Source: an uncultured Clostridium sp. (GTDB taxonomy: Bacteria > Bacillota > Clostridia > TANB77 > CAG-508). Taken from it: DNA of 33,687 bases. Below are positions 8,724 to 17,944 of this stretch, piece by piece. The translations under genes were made by a program, and so were the position numbers. Under the pieces are notes generated by a model that searched no databases, was not told the origin of the DNA, and saw nothing but the letters and a program-made list of their open reading frames with translations. Where the stretch lies: NCBI GenBank assembly GCA_947571515.1, contig CANOYI010000006.1, positions 1 to 33,687 of the forward strand, written 5' to 3'. The first letter of the stretch is position 1; each line of letters starts with the position of its first letter.

Positions 8724-8839
8724 GACAAGAGGGACAGGTTTAAATTGTCTCAAAAATTAGATAGATAAATGTCGAAAAATCAAAACAACAAAAATCGACA
8801 GAAATCATGAGACAATTTAAACCTGTCCCTCTTGTCTCA
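8721..8839. repeat. Perfect 32-bp inverted repeat with GGGACAGG hairpin arms
   Basis: The 32-nt arms at 8721-8752 and 8808-8839 are exact inverted copies. Each arm is itself a hairpin: stem TGAGACAA/TTGTCTCA with the loop GAGGGACAGGTTTAAA. The 55-nt spacer holds a smaller TGTCGA (8770-8775) / TCGACA (8795-8800) pair. The left end supplies the stop codon of the coiled-coil gene; the right end lies 6 nt before the GGAGG of the ABC gene. Confidence 0.9.
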
Positions 8840-8855
8840 TTTTTAGGAGGAAGAT

Positions 8856-11465
8856 ATGTTAAAATTAGAAAAGATAACGAAGGACTATATTTCAGGAGAT
8901 TCGACAGTAAAAGCATTGAAAGGAATTGATATTGAGTTTAGAAAAAGTGAATTTGTATCGATTTTAGGACAAAGTGGTTGTGGAAAAACCACTTTGTTAA
9001 ACATTATAGGAGGACTAGACAGGTATACTTCAGGTGATTTAGTGATTAATGGAAAGTCGACGAAGAAATTTAAGGATAAAGAATGGGATGCTTATCGTAA
9101 TTATTCCATTGGATTTGTATTCCAAAGTTATAATTTGATACCACATCAAAGTATTTTATCTAATGTGGAATTGGCACTAACGATTTCAGGAGTATCTAAG
9201 AAGGAAAGAAAACAAAGAGCAATCCAAGCCTTACAAGATGTTGGGTTAGGAGAACAGATTCATAAAAAACCAAATCAACTATCAGGGGGACAAATGCAAA
9301 GAGTAGCAATTGCAAGGGCTTTGGTGAATAACCCAGATATTATTTTGGCAGATGAACCAACTGGTGCTTTGGATACGAAAACGAGTGTACAAATTATGGA
9401 GATTTTGAAAGAAATCTCCAAAGATAAGCTAATCATTATGGTTACTCACAATCCTGAATTGGCCGAAAAATATTCTACTAGAATTGTCAAAATACTAGAT
9501 GGCGTTATTACAGATGATTCTAAGCCATTTACCAAAGAAGATCAAGAAAAAGAGGAAGTGCAAGCAAAAACAGGAAGAACTTCTATGAAATTCTTCACAG
9601 CATTGCGATTAAGTTTAAATAATTTAATGACCAAAAAAGGAAGAACGTTATTGACGTCGTTTGCTGGAAGTATTGGTATTATTGGAATTGCTCTTATATT
9701 AGCCATATCAACAGGAGTTCAAAACTATATTAATAAAGTAGAAGAAGATACCTTATCTTCGTATCCCATTACCATAGAAGAATCTGCTATTGATATGTCT
9801 AGTATGATGGAATCAATGATGGGAACAGTAGAAGAAAATGAGAATCAAGAAGAGGGAAAAGCCTATTCAGCAGATATTATGAACGAAATGATTACAACCC
9901 TTTCTAACAAGAAAGAAAACAATAACTTGTCAGCTTTAAAGAAATATTTAGAAGAAGAAAATAATGAAATTGCTAATTATAGTAATAGTATTGAATATGG
10001 CTATGGCTTAAATATTAATTTATATAAAGAAAATACAGAAGATGGAATTGTAAAAGTAAATCCAAGTACCGTTATGAATGCTTTTGGGATGGGAGAAATG
10101 ATAGAAGCCCAAAATAATTCTTCTATGGCATCTATGATGGGAAGTTCTATGATGACCAATACCGATATATGGATTGAAATGCTAGATAATCAAAGTTTAT
10201 TAGAATCCCAATTTGACTTAGTAAAAGGTAATTGGCCAAAAGAATATAATGAAGTAGTTTTAATTTTAAAGGAAGATGGAAGAATTGATGATTATACCTT
10301 GTATTCATTAGGATTAAAAAATCAAGAAGAATTAAAAGATAAGTGGAAAGCAGTAGAAAATGGAGAAAAAATAGATGAAACTGGGGAGACTACCTCCTAT
10401 ACTTATGATGAATTATTAAATCTATCTTTTAAATTGCTATTGAATTCTGATTATTATCAAAAACAAAATGGATTATGGCTCAATCAAGAAGACAATGATG
10501 ATTATATGAAAGAAAAGATAAAAGAAGCAGAAAGCGTTAAGATTGTTGGTATTATTAAACAAAATGAAGAAAGTGTGGCATCTACATCCGTAACGAGTGG
10601 AATTGGCTATACCAAAAAATTAAAAGAATATGTAATCAACAAATCCAATGAAGCAGAAATTGTCAAAGAACAAAAAGAAAAGAAAGAGACCAATGTATTT
10701 TCTGGCTTAAAATTCCCAACCGAGGAAGAAAAAGAAAATTATTCCATGTCTAATTTAACCAATGAACAAAGAATGGCAATGAGCAGATTAAGTAGTGAAG
10801 AAATTGCTAAAATGATGGAAACTTATACAGCGAACAAAGATGCTAGTTATGAGAAAAACTTAGAAAAGTTAGCAGCTATTGATTTAAACGAACCAACTTC
10901 TATCAAAATTTATCCAAAGAATTTTGAGGCAAAGGACAAAATAGCAGATAGCATTGAAGCGTATAATCAAAAGCAAAGAGACGAAGGAAAAGAAGAAAAT
11001 GTGATTAATTATACAGACATGATAGGTCTTATGATGAAATCGGTTAGTCAAATTATTGATACTATCAGTTATGTACTAATTGCTTTTGTAGCTATATCAC
11101 TAATTGTATCTTCTATTATGATAGGAATTATCACTTATATATCAGTATTAGAAAGAACGAAGGAAATCGGAATATTAAGAGCGATTGGTGCTTCGAAAAA
11201 AGATATCTCGAGAGTCTTTAATGCAGAAACCTTTATTGTAGGGCTGATTGCAGGATTATTAGGAATTGGAATAACGGTACTATTAACCATACCAATTAAT
11301 GCTGTAATTTATGCACTAGCAGGGGTAACGGTTAATGCAATGGTACCACCAGTAGCAGGTATTATATTGGTAGTAATTAGTATGCTATTGACCATAATTG
11401 CAGGTTTAATACCAGCTAAAATGGCAAGTAAAAGAGATCCAGTAGAAGCACTTAGAACTGAATAA
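8856..11465 (+). CDS. Fused ABC transporter ATPase-permease, MacB/FtsX type
   Basis: 869 residues. The N-terminal ATPase (about 1-225) has Walker A GQSGCGKTT (38-46), signature LSGGQMQRVAIARA and Walker B IILADEPTGALD, the LolD/MacB-type set. A transmembrane helix (about residues 265-290, SFAGSIGIIGIALIL) opens a long extracytoplasmic region of about 430 residues with a Met/Ser-rich patch. Three C-terminal helices follow with the FtsX-like signature LERTKEIGILRAIGASKKDI. This fold uses ATP hydrolysis to drive conformational change across the membrane rather than classic substrate channelling; peptide-antibiotic resistance, lipoprotein or cell-envelope roles are typical. GGAGG (8846-8850) supports ATG 8856. 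Related MacB-type transporters are commonly two-gene systems; here the domains are fused. Substrate unknown. Confidence 0.9.
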   Translation: MLKLEKITKDYISGDSTVKALKGIDIEFRKSEFVSILGQSGCGKTTLLNIIGGLDRYTSGDLVINGKSTKKFKDKEWDAYRNYSIGFVFQSYNLIPHQSILSNVELALTISGVSKKERKQRAIQALQDVGLGEQIHKKPNQLSGGQMQRVAIARALVNNPDIILADEPTGALDTKTSVQIMEILKEISKDKLIIMVTHNPELAEKYSTRIVKILDGVITDDSKPFTKEDQEKEEVQAKTGRTSMKFFTALRLSLNNLMTKKGRTLLTSFAGSIGIIGIALILAISTGVQNYINKVEEDTLSSYPITIEESAIDMSSMMESMMGTVEENENQEEGKAYSADIMNEMITTLSNKKENNNLSALKKYLEEENNEIANYSNSIEYGYGLNINLYKENTEDGIVKVNPSTVMNAFGMGEMIEAQNNSSMASMMGSSMMTNTDIWIEMLDNQSLLESQFDLVKGNWPKEYNEVVLILKEDGRIDDYTLYSLGLKNQEELKDKWKAVENGEKIDETGETTSYTYDELLNLSFKLLLNSDYYQKQNGLWLNQEDNDDYMKEKIKEAESVKIVGIIKQNEESVASTSVTSGIGYTKKLKEYVINKSNEAEIVKEQKEKKETNVFSGLKFPTEEEKENYSMSNLTNEQRMAMSRLSSEEIAKMMETYTANKDASYEKNLEKLAAIDLNEPTSIKIYPKNFEAKDKIADSIEAYNQKQRDEGKEENVINYTDMIGLMMKSVSQIIDTISYVLIAFVAISLIVSSIMIGIITYISVLERTKEIGILRAIGASKKDISRVFNAETFIVGLIAGLLGIGITVLLTIPINAVIYALAGVTVNAMVPPVAGIILVVISMLLTIIAGLIPAKMASKRDPVEALRTE

Positions 11466-11472
11466 ATTATGA

Positions 11473-11692
11473 AAATTGCCAAAGGGGACGGACCTTTTTG
11501 GCAATTTATTTAATTACTAAAAGGTTATTATCATTTTTTATTTGCAACTCTTAGGCATCACACAGTCTGTAAATTCTTAACAGACTGTAATTCGTTGGTC
11601 CCCCCGAAATGTTGCTTCATAAAAAATATAATAACCTTTTTTTAAATAAAAGAAAAGAATTGCCAAAAAGGTCCGTCCCCTTTGGCAATTTT
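11473..11692. repeat. 220-bp nested inverted repeat with GGGACGG hairpin arms
   Basis: The outer arms at 11473-11507 and 11658-11692 are inverted copies (34 of 35 nt). Each is a hairpin with stem AAATTGCCAA/TTGGCAATTT and an AGGGGACGGACCTTT loop. Inside lie an AAAGGTTATTAT / ATAATAACCTTT pair (about 11520-11531 and 11630-11641) and a central CAGTCTGT/ACAGACTG hairpin (about 11562-11586). It sits between convergent genes and could terminate both. No gene is convincing inside it. Confidence 0.85.
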
Positions 11693-11705
11693 GGCAATAG
11701 CATTT

Positions 11706-11945
11706 TTATTCTTTTCTTTTATAGGGTTTTACCTCATCTGTTATTCCGAGTAAATAATCAATCGAAGTATCATAAAACAAGGCAAGCTCAATTAATATTC
11801 GAGTAGGAACATCATTTTCTCCTGTTTCATATTTGGAATATCCAGTTTGAGACATATTTAAAATTTCTGCGATTTTTTTTTGTGTTAAATCACGGTCTTC
11901 GCGAAATGCACGAATTCTATGATATGCATTTCCATTATGAGTCAT
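11706..11945 (-). CDS. XRE-family helix-turn-helix regulator
   Basis: Small DNA-binding protein of 79 residues with a Cro/C1-type helix-turn-helix: LTQKKIAEILNMSQTGYSKYETG, where the second helix reads MSQTGYSKYE. The family is a dimeric repressor or activator. Three starts (GTG 11954, ATG 11951, ATG 11945) are in frame; ATG 11945 is preferred because AGGAG lies about 8 nt upstream on the minus strand. It is divergent from the sortase-cohesin-dockerin operon, whose promoter carries two palindromic operators, so it is the obvious candidate regulator of that operon and perhaps of itself. There is no additional ligand domain. Its 3' end faces the ABC transporter across the repeat. Confidence 0.88.
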   Translation of the reverse strand: MTHNGNAYHRIRAFREDRDLTQKKIAEILNMSQTGYSKYETGENDVPTRILIELALFYDTSIDYLLGITDEVKPYKRKE

Positions 11946-12145
11946 TTTCATCACTCCTCATTTCTAAGTTCTATTTTTTAAGTTAATTTATCAATCCAAA
12001 AATATTATTAACAAAATGAGAAAAAATCATAGAAAGATGGGAAAATTAATGATGTTAATTTTTTCTTCTTAATGATTTTTAAATATTCTAAAAACTAACC
12101 AATAGTAGGGTTCTAAAAATATTTTAAAATATTAAAAAAATACTA

Positions 12146-12202
12146 TTGACTTCTAACCTGAAATAGGTTAGAATGTAATTGTCTAACCTAAAACAGATTA
12201 AA
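12146..12202 (+). promoter_or_regulatory. Promoter with two palindromic operators upstream of the sortase operon
   Basis: TTGACT (12146-12151), 17 nt, TAGAAT (12169-12174). A perfect palindrome TCTAACCT-N5-AGGTTAGA (12152-12172) fills the spacer and overlaps the -10. A second, imperfect copy with the same N5 spacing (TCTAACCT at 12182-12189, AGATTAAA at 12195-12202) lies downstream of the -10. Centres are 30 bp apart, about three helical turns, as expected for cooperative repressor dimers. A weaker CTAACC...GGGTT site is visible at 12095-12112. The likely binder is the divergent XRE protein. The remaining divergent region 11955-12145 is AT-rich with no gene. Confidence 0.75.
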
Positions 12203-12241
12203 AACACAATATAAGGGGGTGAAATTTTTAGGAAAGTGGGA

Positions 12242-12883
12242 ATGCCAGTTTATGCTAGAGCCAGAAGAGCGAAAGAGAAAAAAATAAACAAGAAAAAAGT
12301 CGCAACTTATATTATTTTGTCAGTTATTTTCTTGGCCATTATTTATGTGATTAGTAGTAATAAATTATGGGAAATAAAAAACAATCCGAATCAAGAAGGG
12401 AATAACGATGATATAGTACAAAATAATGCAGAAGAAGTGATAGTAGAAGAAAAAAAAGATGAAATTTCTGATGTCGAAATACCAGATAAAATGGGAAACT
12501 ATGAGGTATTAGGACAATTGGTAATAGAGAAAATAGATGTTACCAAAAATATATTAAATATATCAGAAAATGCTTCTTTAAAGCTATCAGTTGCTAAACT
12601 TTATGGCCCTAATGTAAACGAGTCAGGAAACTTTTGTATTAGTGGGCATAATTGGAACAATATGCTAAAAAGATTATCTGAAATGCAAGTAGGAGATACT
12701 TTTTATGTAATCAATAGAGAAACCAAAGCAAAAGTAAATTATAAGATATATAACATGTACACTTGTGTTCCAGAAGACCTATCGTGTTTAGACCAAAACA
12801 ATGATGGGAAAAGAGAAGTAACTCTTATCACTTGTAATCCAGGTGGATTAACAAGACTCATTTGCAAAGCACGTGAGATTTAA
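12242..12883 (+). CDS. Sortase, LPxTG transpeptidase
   Basis: Membrane-anchored cysteine transpeptidase that cleaves LPxTG signals and attaches proteins to the cell wall. A basic N terminus is followed by one transmembrane helix (about residues 20-42), an acidic linker and the catalytic beta-barrel. Active-site residues are visible: His in CISGHNW, Cys in TLITCNP and Arg in LTRLICKA near the C terminus. At about 213 residues it is a normal length. The start is uncertain: GTG 12236 and ATG 12242 are both in frame; ATG 12242 has AGGAAAG 5 nt upstream, while the stronger AAGGGGGTGA at 12213-12222 is too distant. It is first in an operon with an LPQTG cohesin protein and a dockerin protein and is presumably dedicated to the cohesin anchor. 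Confidence 0.88.
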   Translation: MPVYARARRAKEKKINKKKVATYIILSVIFLAIIYVISSNKLWEIKNNPNQEGNNDDIVQNNAEEVIVEEKKDEISDVEIPDKMGNYEVLGQLVIEKIDVTKNILNISENASLKLSVAKLYGPNVNESGNFCISGHNWNNMLKRLSEMQVGDTFYVINRETKAKVNYKIYNMYTCVPEDLSCLDQNNDGKREVTLITCNPGGLTRLICKAREI

Positions 12884-12936
12884 ATGGTACAATTAATGTG
12901 TACCACACAAACAGAAAAAAGAAAGGAATGAAAATT

Positions 12937-13647
12937 ATGAAAAAAACAATAGTAGTAGTAGCAATTTTAGCTATGGTATTAATAACAATGATGGGAAGCG
13001 TTAACGCAGCAAGCGTAACAGCAAATAAAGAGGTTGAAAAAGGAAAAACAGTAACAGTAACACTTAGTATGAAACCAACATCTTCAGTTGGATTTGAATT
13101 ATCATATAATAAAGCAAATTTTGAATTTTTAGGGGGTTCAGCAGGAGCTTTAGGAACAATTGATACAGCAGGAAACACAGATGGAGTAGTAAATGTACAA
13201 TTATTCGCAACAAATGGTACATCAAAAACAGAATCAGTAACACTTAATTTTAAAGCAAAAGAAACAACAACAGATGCCAAAGCATTTACAGTAAGTGATT
13301 TTACAACAGAAGATTATGAAGATATGACAAATCCTACTGTTACAGTAAAAGTAACAGCTCCTGTAGAAGTAAAACCAGGGGAAAATGGAGGACAACAAAA
13401 CCCAACAAACCCAACAAAACCAACACAACCATCAACAGATAACAATCAACAAGGAACAACTACAACACCATCAACAGATGATAAACAACAAGGAACAACA
13501 ACAAATAGCCAAAGTTCTAATGGAAAAGTTGGAACTAATGGAAAAGTAATAACTAAATTACCACAAACAGGAGCACCAGTATATATAGCAGTAGCAGTTA
13601 TCATTGCATTAGCAGGTGTAGCATTAGTAGCAAGAAAAGAAAAATAA
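12937..13647 (+). CDS. Cell-wall-anchored single-cohesin protein (LPQTG)
   Basis: 236 residues. Signal peptide (about 1-24, ending VNAAS), then a cohesin-like beta-sandwich (about 25-140) with the typical opening KGKTVTVTLSMKPTSSVGFELSYNKANFEFLG, shown here only in parts (SVGFELSYN, FEFLGG). A Pro/Thr/Gln/Asn-rich linker follows (about 145-200), then LPQTG, a hydrophobic helix and a basic tail RKEK, which is a complete sortase signal. Cohesins bind dockerins non-covalently; one cohesin per protein makes this a surface socket rather than a multi-enzyme scaffold. It lies between its sortase and a dockerin protein, 46 nt before the latter. The ATG at 12937 is preferred over 12928 on ribosome-site spacing (AAAGGA at 12922-12927). 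The cohesin call rests on fold pattern plus the dockerin neighbour. Confidence 0.8.
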   Translation: MKKTIVVVAILAMVLITMMGSVNAASVTANKEVEKGKTVTVTLSMKPTSSVGFELSYNKANFEFLGGSAGALGTIDTAGNTDGVVNVQLFATNGTSKTESVTLNFKAKETTTDAKAFTVSDFTTEDYEDMTNPTVTVKVTAPVEVKPGENGGQQNPTNPTKPTQPSTDNNQQGTTTTPSTDDKQQGTTTNSQSSNGKVGTNGKVITKLPQTGAPVYIAVAVIIALAGVALVARKEK

Positions 13648-13692
13648 GAATTAGATAAAAATGAAATTATAATTTTTAGGAGGAATGAAAAA

Positions 13693-16600
13693 GTGAAAAA
13701 GAATTTAAAAGTTTTATCATCATTAGCACTAGCTGGAATGTTGACAACAGGTGTCATGGGAACATCATCTGCTGCTATTACAACAAAAGATGTTACTTCA
13801 AAAGTACCAGGTATTTATAGTAATACATTAGTTCCAAGTCTTACAAATGTCGTACCAGTTATTTTAGATAACGCTAAAGATGTAGCAACAATGAAAGACA
13901 TTATTAATAGTGGTTTATTTGATAAGACAGCATTTCAAGGTTTTGATGAAAATAAACAATTCCGTTCAGGAGATACCTTTAAATTAAAGGGAAAAGAATA
14001 TACTGTATTAATTATGGGAGATGCTGATAGAAATGGAATCGTAGATATTAATGATGCATTAGCAATAGCTAAATATAAAAAGAAAGTAGCTGGAAATAAA
14101 GTAGAAGGTGATGAAATTGCATTAGCATCAGCAAATGTTAGAAGAACAGGACGTGAAGGTGTAGATATCAATGATGCCTTAAGAATTCAACAATTTGCAT
14201 TAGGACAATTGAAAGCAAAGGGAGAAGACATAGTGGATCAATTACCAGATGCTGACAAAAAGACATCTAAATATACATTAGCAACAACAGATGAATATAT
14301 CAATAATCAAAACAATGCTAATTTTACTTATGTAGTTGAATTAGCAAATAAACTTAGCAAAGACCAACCTTTAACATTAAAAGCAACAGGAACAGCATCT
14401 AAAGCAACTTCAACATTAATAGATTCTATAACTGTTAAAGAAAATGAAATTAGTACTTCTACGGTTGTAGGTAGCATGGAGAGTATTAATTTATCAACTA
14501 TGGATGATGGAACATCAGTTACATTAGAATTATACGAAGGAGCCTATGCAAATGTAGCTGATATACCTGATAATGCAGAACCTGTAGATACTTGTGTTGT
14601 AGAAGTACATAAACAAGAACCAAAGGTAGCTAAAATATTTGCAACTCGTAATAATACAAGAGAGGCAAGTATTTCTTTAGAAAATATTGCAGGAAAAGCA
14701 GAAATAGCAGAAATTCGTTATGCTATCATCCCTAAAGGTGGAACTGCACCTACTACTGCAACAGCATTAACCAATACTTTAAAAGTAAAAGGAAATAATG
14801 ATTTAAAACTTACTGATAAATTAGAACTAGAGGGTCAAGCTTATGAAGTTTACTATCAATTAGTAGATGTTTATGGAAATGTAAGTAAAGAAGATGACCA
14901 AGGAACTGCTAGAGAAGTATTAGGTCCTGTTGTAATTGCTACAAGTAGTAGTGCTCCAACAGCAAAACCTGTTACTAAAATTGAAGTGCCAGATTTAAAA
15001 ACAGCAACTACATTTACAATTAGTACAAAAGGTGAAACAGATACAGTAATAGTTGATTTATACAAAGATGGAAAATTAGTATTAGAAACAGAAGAAACAG
15101 CAGTAGGTAATTCAGTTTCTTATGATTTTAAAGTTAAAATGGCAAGTGCTACACCTGCATTAAATTATGAAGCTGGAACTTATAGTATTAAAGTTGCTAC
15201 CAAAGAAGATGATAATGGAACGACTACAAGATCAGAAGAAAAGTCATCAGATGAAGTAACAGTAAAAGCTTTAAATCCAGTAAAGGATATTACTTGTAGG
15301 TATGTGGAAGGTACTCCAGCTAAAATAGAAGTATCTTGGACAGATGACAATCCAGCAAGTGAAGAAAATGCTACAGCTCCATATGAAGTATTATTACAAA
15401 AATATGATGAAGCAACAAAGAAATATGTAAATGTTCGTGGTACTACACAAGAAGCAACTGTTGATAAAACAAACAAGAAAATTGCATTTATAATAGATAG
15501 TACAGATGCAGATGGTAAGATTGTTGCTAATGAAATGTACAAAGTTAAAATAACAGCAAAAGCGGTAGATACTACTACTCAATTTGCTATCATAGATTCA
15601 CAATCAGTAGAATCACCAGCTTTTTATGCAATTAATGTTGGAGCAGTTACAGCAAATGGAATTACCGATCAATCTGTAACATTAAACTTAGCAAAAGAAG
15701 TTAAAGTAGCAGGAAAAGCTATTACTAAATATAAAGTAGATATTTATCCATATACTATTCAAATGGGAACAAACAATAAAGAAGTAGAAGTTCGTGGAAC
15801 AACTATTACGAAAAATGTTGAGTTAGTAGATGGAAAAATTGTTGTAGATGGATTACAACCTAATACAAGATATGAATTCAAATTATTTGCAGATGTTGAT
15901 GGAGTAATAGGAGAATCAGCTCTAATATCAAAAGCAGGTAGTGCAGATATTAGAACATTAAAAACAACACCAGCTATTACAAATTGTAAGATAGTTGCTA
16001 CTGAAAAAGAAGCAACCAATAATACAATTTATTTCCCAGCTACAGATGCTAATAACACAAATCCAGTATGGATTAATGGAACAACCAAAATAGCAAATTA
16101 TACCCAAGGTTATTCACAAGATTTCCAAAAAATGATAGGCATTATCAAAACTTCATTGAAAGTAAATGATATAGTTACTATTTCAGCAGATGGAATAGCA
16201 TTAAAATTAGACGAGGCTACTACAGATGCTATAAATTTTGCTGCTAATGCAAAAGGAATGAAATTAGTAATAGAAGGAAATGTGAAAAAAGAAAGAACTA
16301 TTACATCAACAACAGCAGGTCAATTAAAAGAAGTTGTAGTGCAAGGTAAAAATACAATTTTAAATACAAATGGTTTAAGTGCTGAAAAAATCACATTATC
16401 TGATGGTGTAGAAGTAAGAAATGCTAGTACTTTACAAACTTATACGATTACTAAAAATGCAACTGTTATCATTAATGGAGTTAGTGTAAAAGCAGGAGCA
16501 GAAGATGTTATCATATCTGGAAAAGGTAAGAACTTAACCGTAAAAGTAGATAAACTTAATAGTGATTTAGCATTTGAGAACTTAAATGATTCTAGATTTA

Positions 16601-17157
16601 ATACTTTCGGTGAAGATGCCGTAATTACACTAGAAGGAAAAGATAATGCAGCAGTTTATGCAGGAACGATTACAATTAATTCATTAGGTGGAACAGTAAA
16701 AATATCTCAAACGAAGTCTTTAGACACAACAAAAGCTAACTTAAAAGTAAATGTAACAGATGCAGAAGTTACAGTAAATAAAGACTTTACCAATAAAGTA
16801 AATATGACAGTTACAGTAGATGCTGAAGATGTAGCTTCTAAGTCAGAACTTGTTGTTACACCTAATGTGGTAATGCCTAAAATTGCTAATAGTATAACTA
16901 TGAATGGACTTGAAATAAAAAATTATAAAGATAAGAATGCTTTAGAAACAGCATTAAGCCCATTAAATAGCAATGCTACTATTACTCTTACAGAGCTTGA
17001 GTATACAAATATTATGAAATTCCTTAATTCTTTTGGAATCATTGAAAAAGGAATAACAGGAGCTACTATAACAGATAATAGTGCTACTACTGCAGGTACA
17101 GTTAAAATTACCTTTACAAAATCAGTTAGCAATTTAGATATCACAGGATTAAAATAA
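13693..17157 (+). CDS. Large secreted dockerin protein with Ig/FN3-like beta domains
   Basis: 1154 residues, GTG start with AGGAGG (13678-13683) 9 nt upstream. Signal peptide (1-27, ending SSAAIT). A dockerin lies at about 108-172: first calcium loop GDADRNGIVDIND is canonical (D1, D3, N5, G6, D9, D12), while the second (ANVRRTGREGVDIND) lacks most acidic ligands. It is preceded by a short beta module with SGDTFKLKGKEYTVLI. From about 185 on there are repeated beta-sandwich domains, one with the FN3-type ending GLQPNTRYEFKLFADVDG (about 720-738), then a Thr/Val/Asn-rich beta region to the end. No catalytic motif and no LPxTG signal are present. Expected attachment is dockerin to the neighbouring LPQTG cohesin, making it a non-covalently docked adhesin or surface-layer-like protein. 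Ligand unknown. Confidence 0.82.
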   Translation: MKKNLKVLSSLALAGMLTTGVMGTSSAAITTKDVTSKVPGIYSNTLVPSLTNVVPVILDNAKDVATMKDIINSGLFDKTAFQGFDENKQFRSGDTFKLKGKEYTVLIMGDADRNGIVDINDALAIAKYKKKVAGNKVEGDEIALASANVRRTGREGVDINDALRIQQFALGQLKAKGEDIVDQLPDADKKTSKYTLATTDEYINNQNNANFTYVVELANKLSKDQPLTLKATGTASKATSTLIDSITVKENEISTSTVVGSMESINLSTMDDGTSVTLELYEGAYANVADIPDNAEPVDTCVVEVHKQEPKVAKIFATRNNTREASISLENIAGKAEIAEIRYAIIPKGGTAPTTATALTNTLKVKGNNDLKLTDKLELEGQAYEVYYQLVDVYGNVSKEDDQGTAREVLGPVVIATSSSAPTAKPVTKIEVPDLKTATTFTISTKGETDTVIVDLYKDGKLVLETEETAVGNSVSYDFKVKMASATPALNYEAGTYSIKVATKEDDNGTTTRSEEKSSDEVTVKALNPVKDITCRYVEGTPAKIEVSWTDDNPASEENATAPYEVLLQKYDEATKKYVNVRGTTQEATVDKTNKKIAFIIDSTDADGKIVANEMYKVKITAKAVDTTTQFAIIDSQSVESPAFYAINVGAVTANGITDQSVTLNLAKEVKVAGKAITKYKVDIYPYTIQMGTNNKEVEVRGTTITKNVELVDGKIVVDGLQPNTRYEFKLFADVDGVIGESALISKAGSADIRTLKTTPAITNCKIVATEKEATNNTIYFPATDANNTNPVWINGTTKIANYTQGYSQDFQKMIGIIKTSLKVNDIVTISADGIALKLDEATTDAINFAANAKGMKLVIEGNVKKERTITSTTAGQLKEVVVQGKNTILNTNGLSAEKITLSDGVEVRNASTLQTYTITKNATVIINGVSVKAGAEDVIISGKGKNLTVKVDKLNSDLAFENLNDSRFNTFGEDAVITLEGKDNAAVYAGTITINSLGGTVKISQTKSLDTTKANLKVNVTDAEVTVNKDFTNKVNMTVTVDAEDVASKSELVVTPNVVMPKIANSITMNGLEIKNYKDKNALETALSPLNSNATITLTELEYTNIMKFLNSFGIIEKGITGATITDNSATTAGTVKITFTKSVSNLDITGLK

Positions 17158-17189
17158 GAATAGGGTGTAAATAGAAACTCTAAGAATGG

Positions 17190-17216
17190 AAAACCAACTG
17201 AATAAGTTGGTTTTTT
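17190..17216 (+). terminator. Rho-independent terminator of the sortase-cohesin-dockerin operon
   Basis: AAAACCAACT (17190-17199), a 5-nt loop, AGTTGGTTTT (17205-17214) and a continuing T-run. It is a strong hairpin 32 nt after the dockerin gene. Confidence 0.9.
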
Positions 17217-17299
17217 CTTATGCTTTCCAATTTGTTCATAGCAAATGCCCTACTGGCGGAAAAATTTGCAAAAAGTTAAAACTTAAAAGAAAATAAATA

Positions 17300-17328
17300 T
17301 TGATATATGACTAAAAATAAATTATAAT
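17300..17328 (+). promoter_or_regulatory. Promoter of the Nudix gene
   Basis: TTGATA (17300-17305) and TATAAT (17323-17328) with a 17-nt spacer. The leader would be only about 25 nt. Confidence 0.7.
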
Positions 17329-17358
17329 AAAGGAGATGTGACAAAGGAGGAGGAAAGG

Positions 17359-17943
17359 TTGAACTTAGCAGAGTTAAGAGAAAAAATAGAAAATTATGAA
17401 CCATACAATCAGCAAGAAGAAAAAGACAAAGAAGTAATGTTAGAATGTATTGATATATTTAATAATCCCTTAACAAGAGAAAATGTATTTGCCCATTTTA
17501 CGGCATCTAGTTGGGCAGTCAATAAAGAAAGAAGCAAAGTATTAATGATTTATCATAACATTTATCAATCTTGGTCTTGGACAGGTGGGCATAGTGATGG
17601 GGAAGAAGATTTACTAAAAGTAGCAATCAAAGAATTAAAGGAAGAGACTGGAGTACAAAATGTAAAAATATTGAATAATGGAGATATATTTTCGCTAGAA
17701 ATTTTGACAGTAGATGGACATATAAAAAGAGGAAAGTATGTTTCTTCTCATTCGCATTTGAATTTGACTTATCTTTTAGAAGTGGATGAAAAAGAAACAT
17801 TGCATATAAAGGAAGATGAAAATAGTGGAGTGAAATGGGTTCCCATTGATGAAGTTAAAAATGTTTCAAACGAAACTTGGATCAAAGAAAATATCTATAC
17901 TAAATTAAATCAAAAATTAAATCAAAAATTAAATGAAATATAA
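17359..17943 (+). CDS. Nudix hydrolase
   Basis: Hydrolase of nucleoside diphosphates linked to another moiety, 194 residues. The Nudix box [24 protein letters not shown] is present (shown in parts: [17 protein letters not shown]), with Lys in place of the usual Arg before the first Glu. An extended N-terminal segment (about 1-45) and a preceding strand [16 protein letters not shown] match the clostridial Nudix subgroup. TTG 17359 is preferred: a strong AAAGGAGG lies 7 nt upstream and the protein then begins [15 protein letters not shown]. The GTG at 17338 sits 2 nt from its own AAGGAG, too close. The C terminus has a small tandem repeat (LNQK twice). Substrate unknown. Confidence 0.85.
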   Translation: MNLAELREKIENYEPYNQQEEKDKEVMLECIDIFNNPLTRENVFAHFTASSWAVNKERSKVLMIYHNIYQSWSWTGGHSDGEEDLLKVAIKELKEETGVQNVKILNNGDIFSLEILTVDGHIKRGKYVSSHSHLNLTYLLEVDEKETLHIKEDENSGVKWVPIDEVKNVSNETWIKENIYTKLNQKLNQKLNEI

Positions 17944-17944
17944 C

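Noticed and set aside
11609..11806. 65-residue + strand reading frame
   Set aside because: It lies within a palindromic repeat and overlaps the XRE gene on the other strand; no ribosome site or domain.
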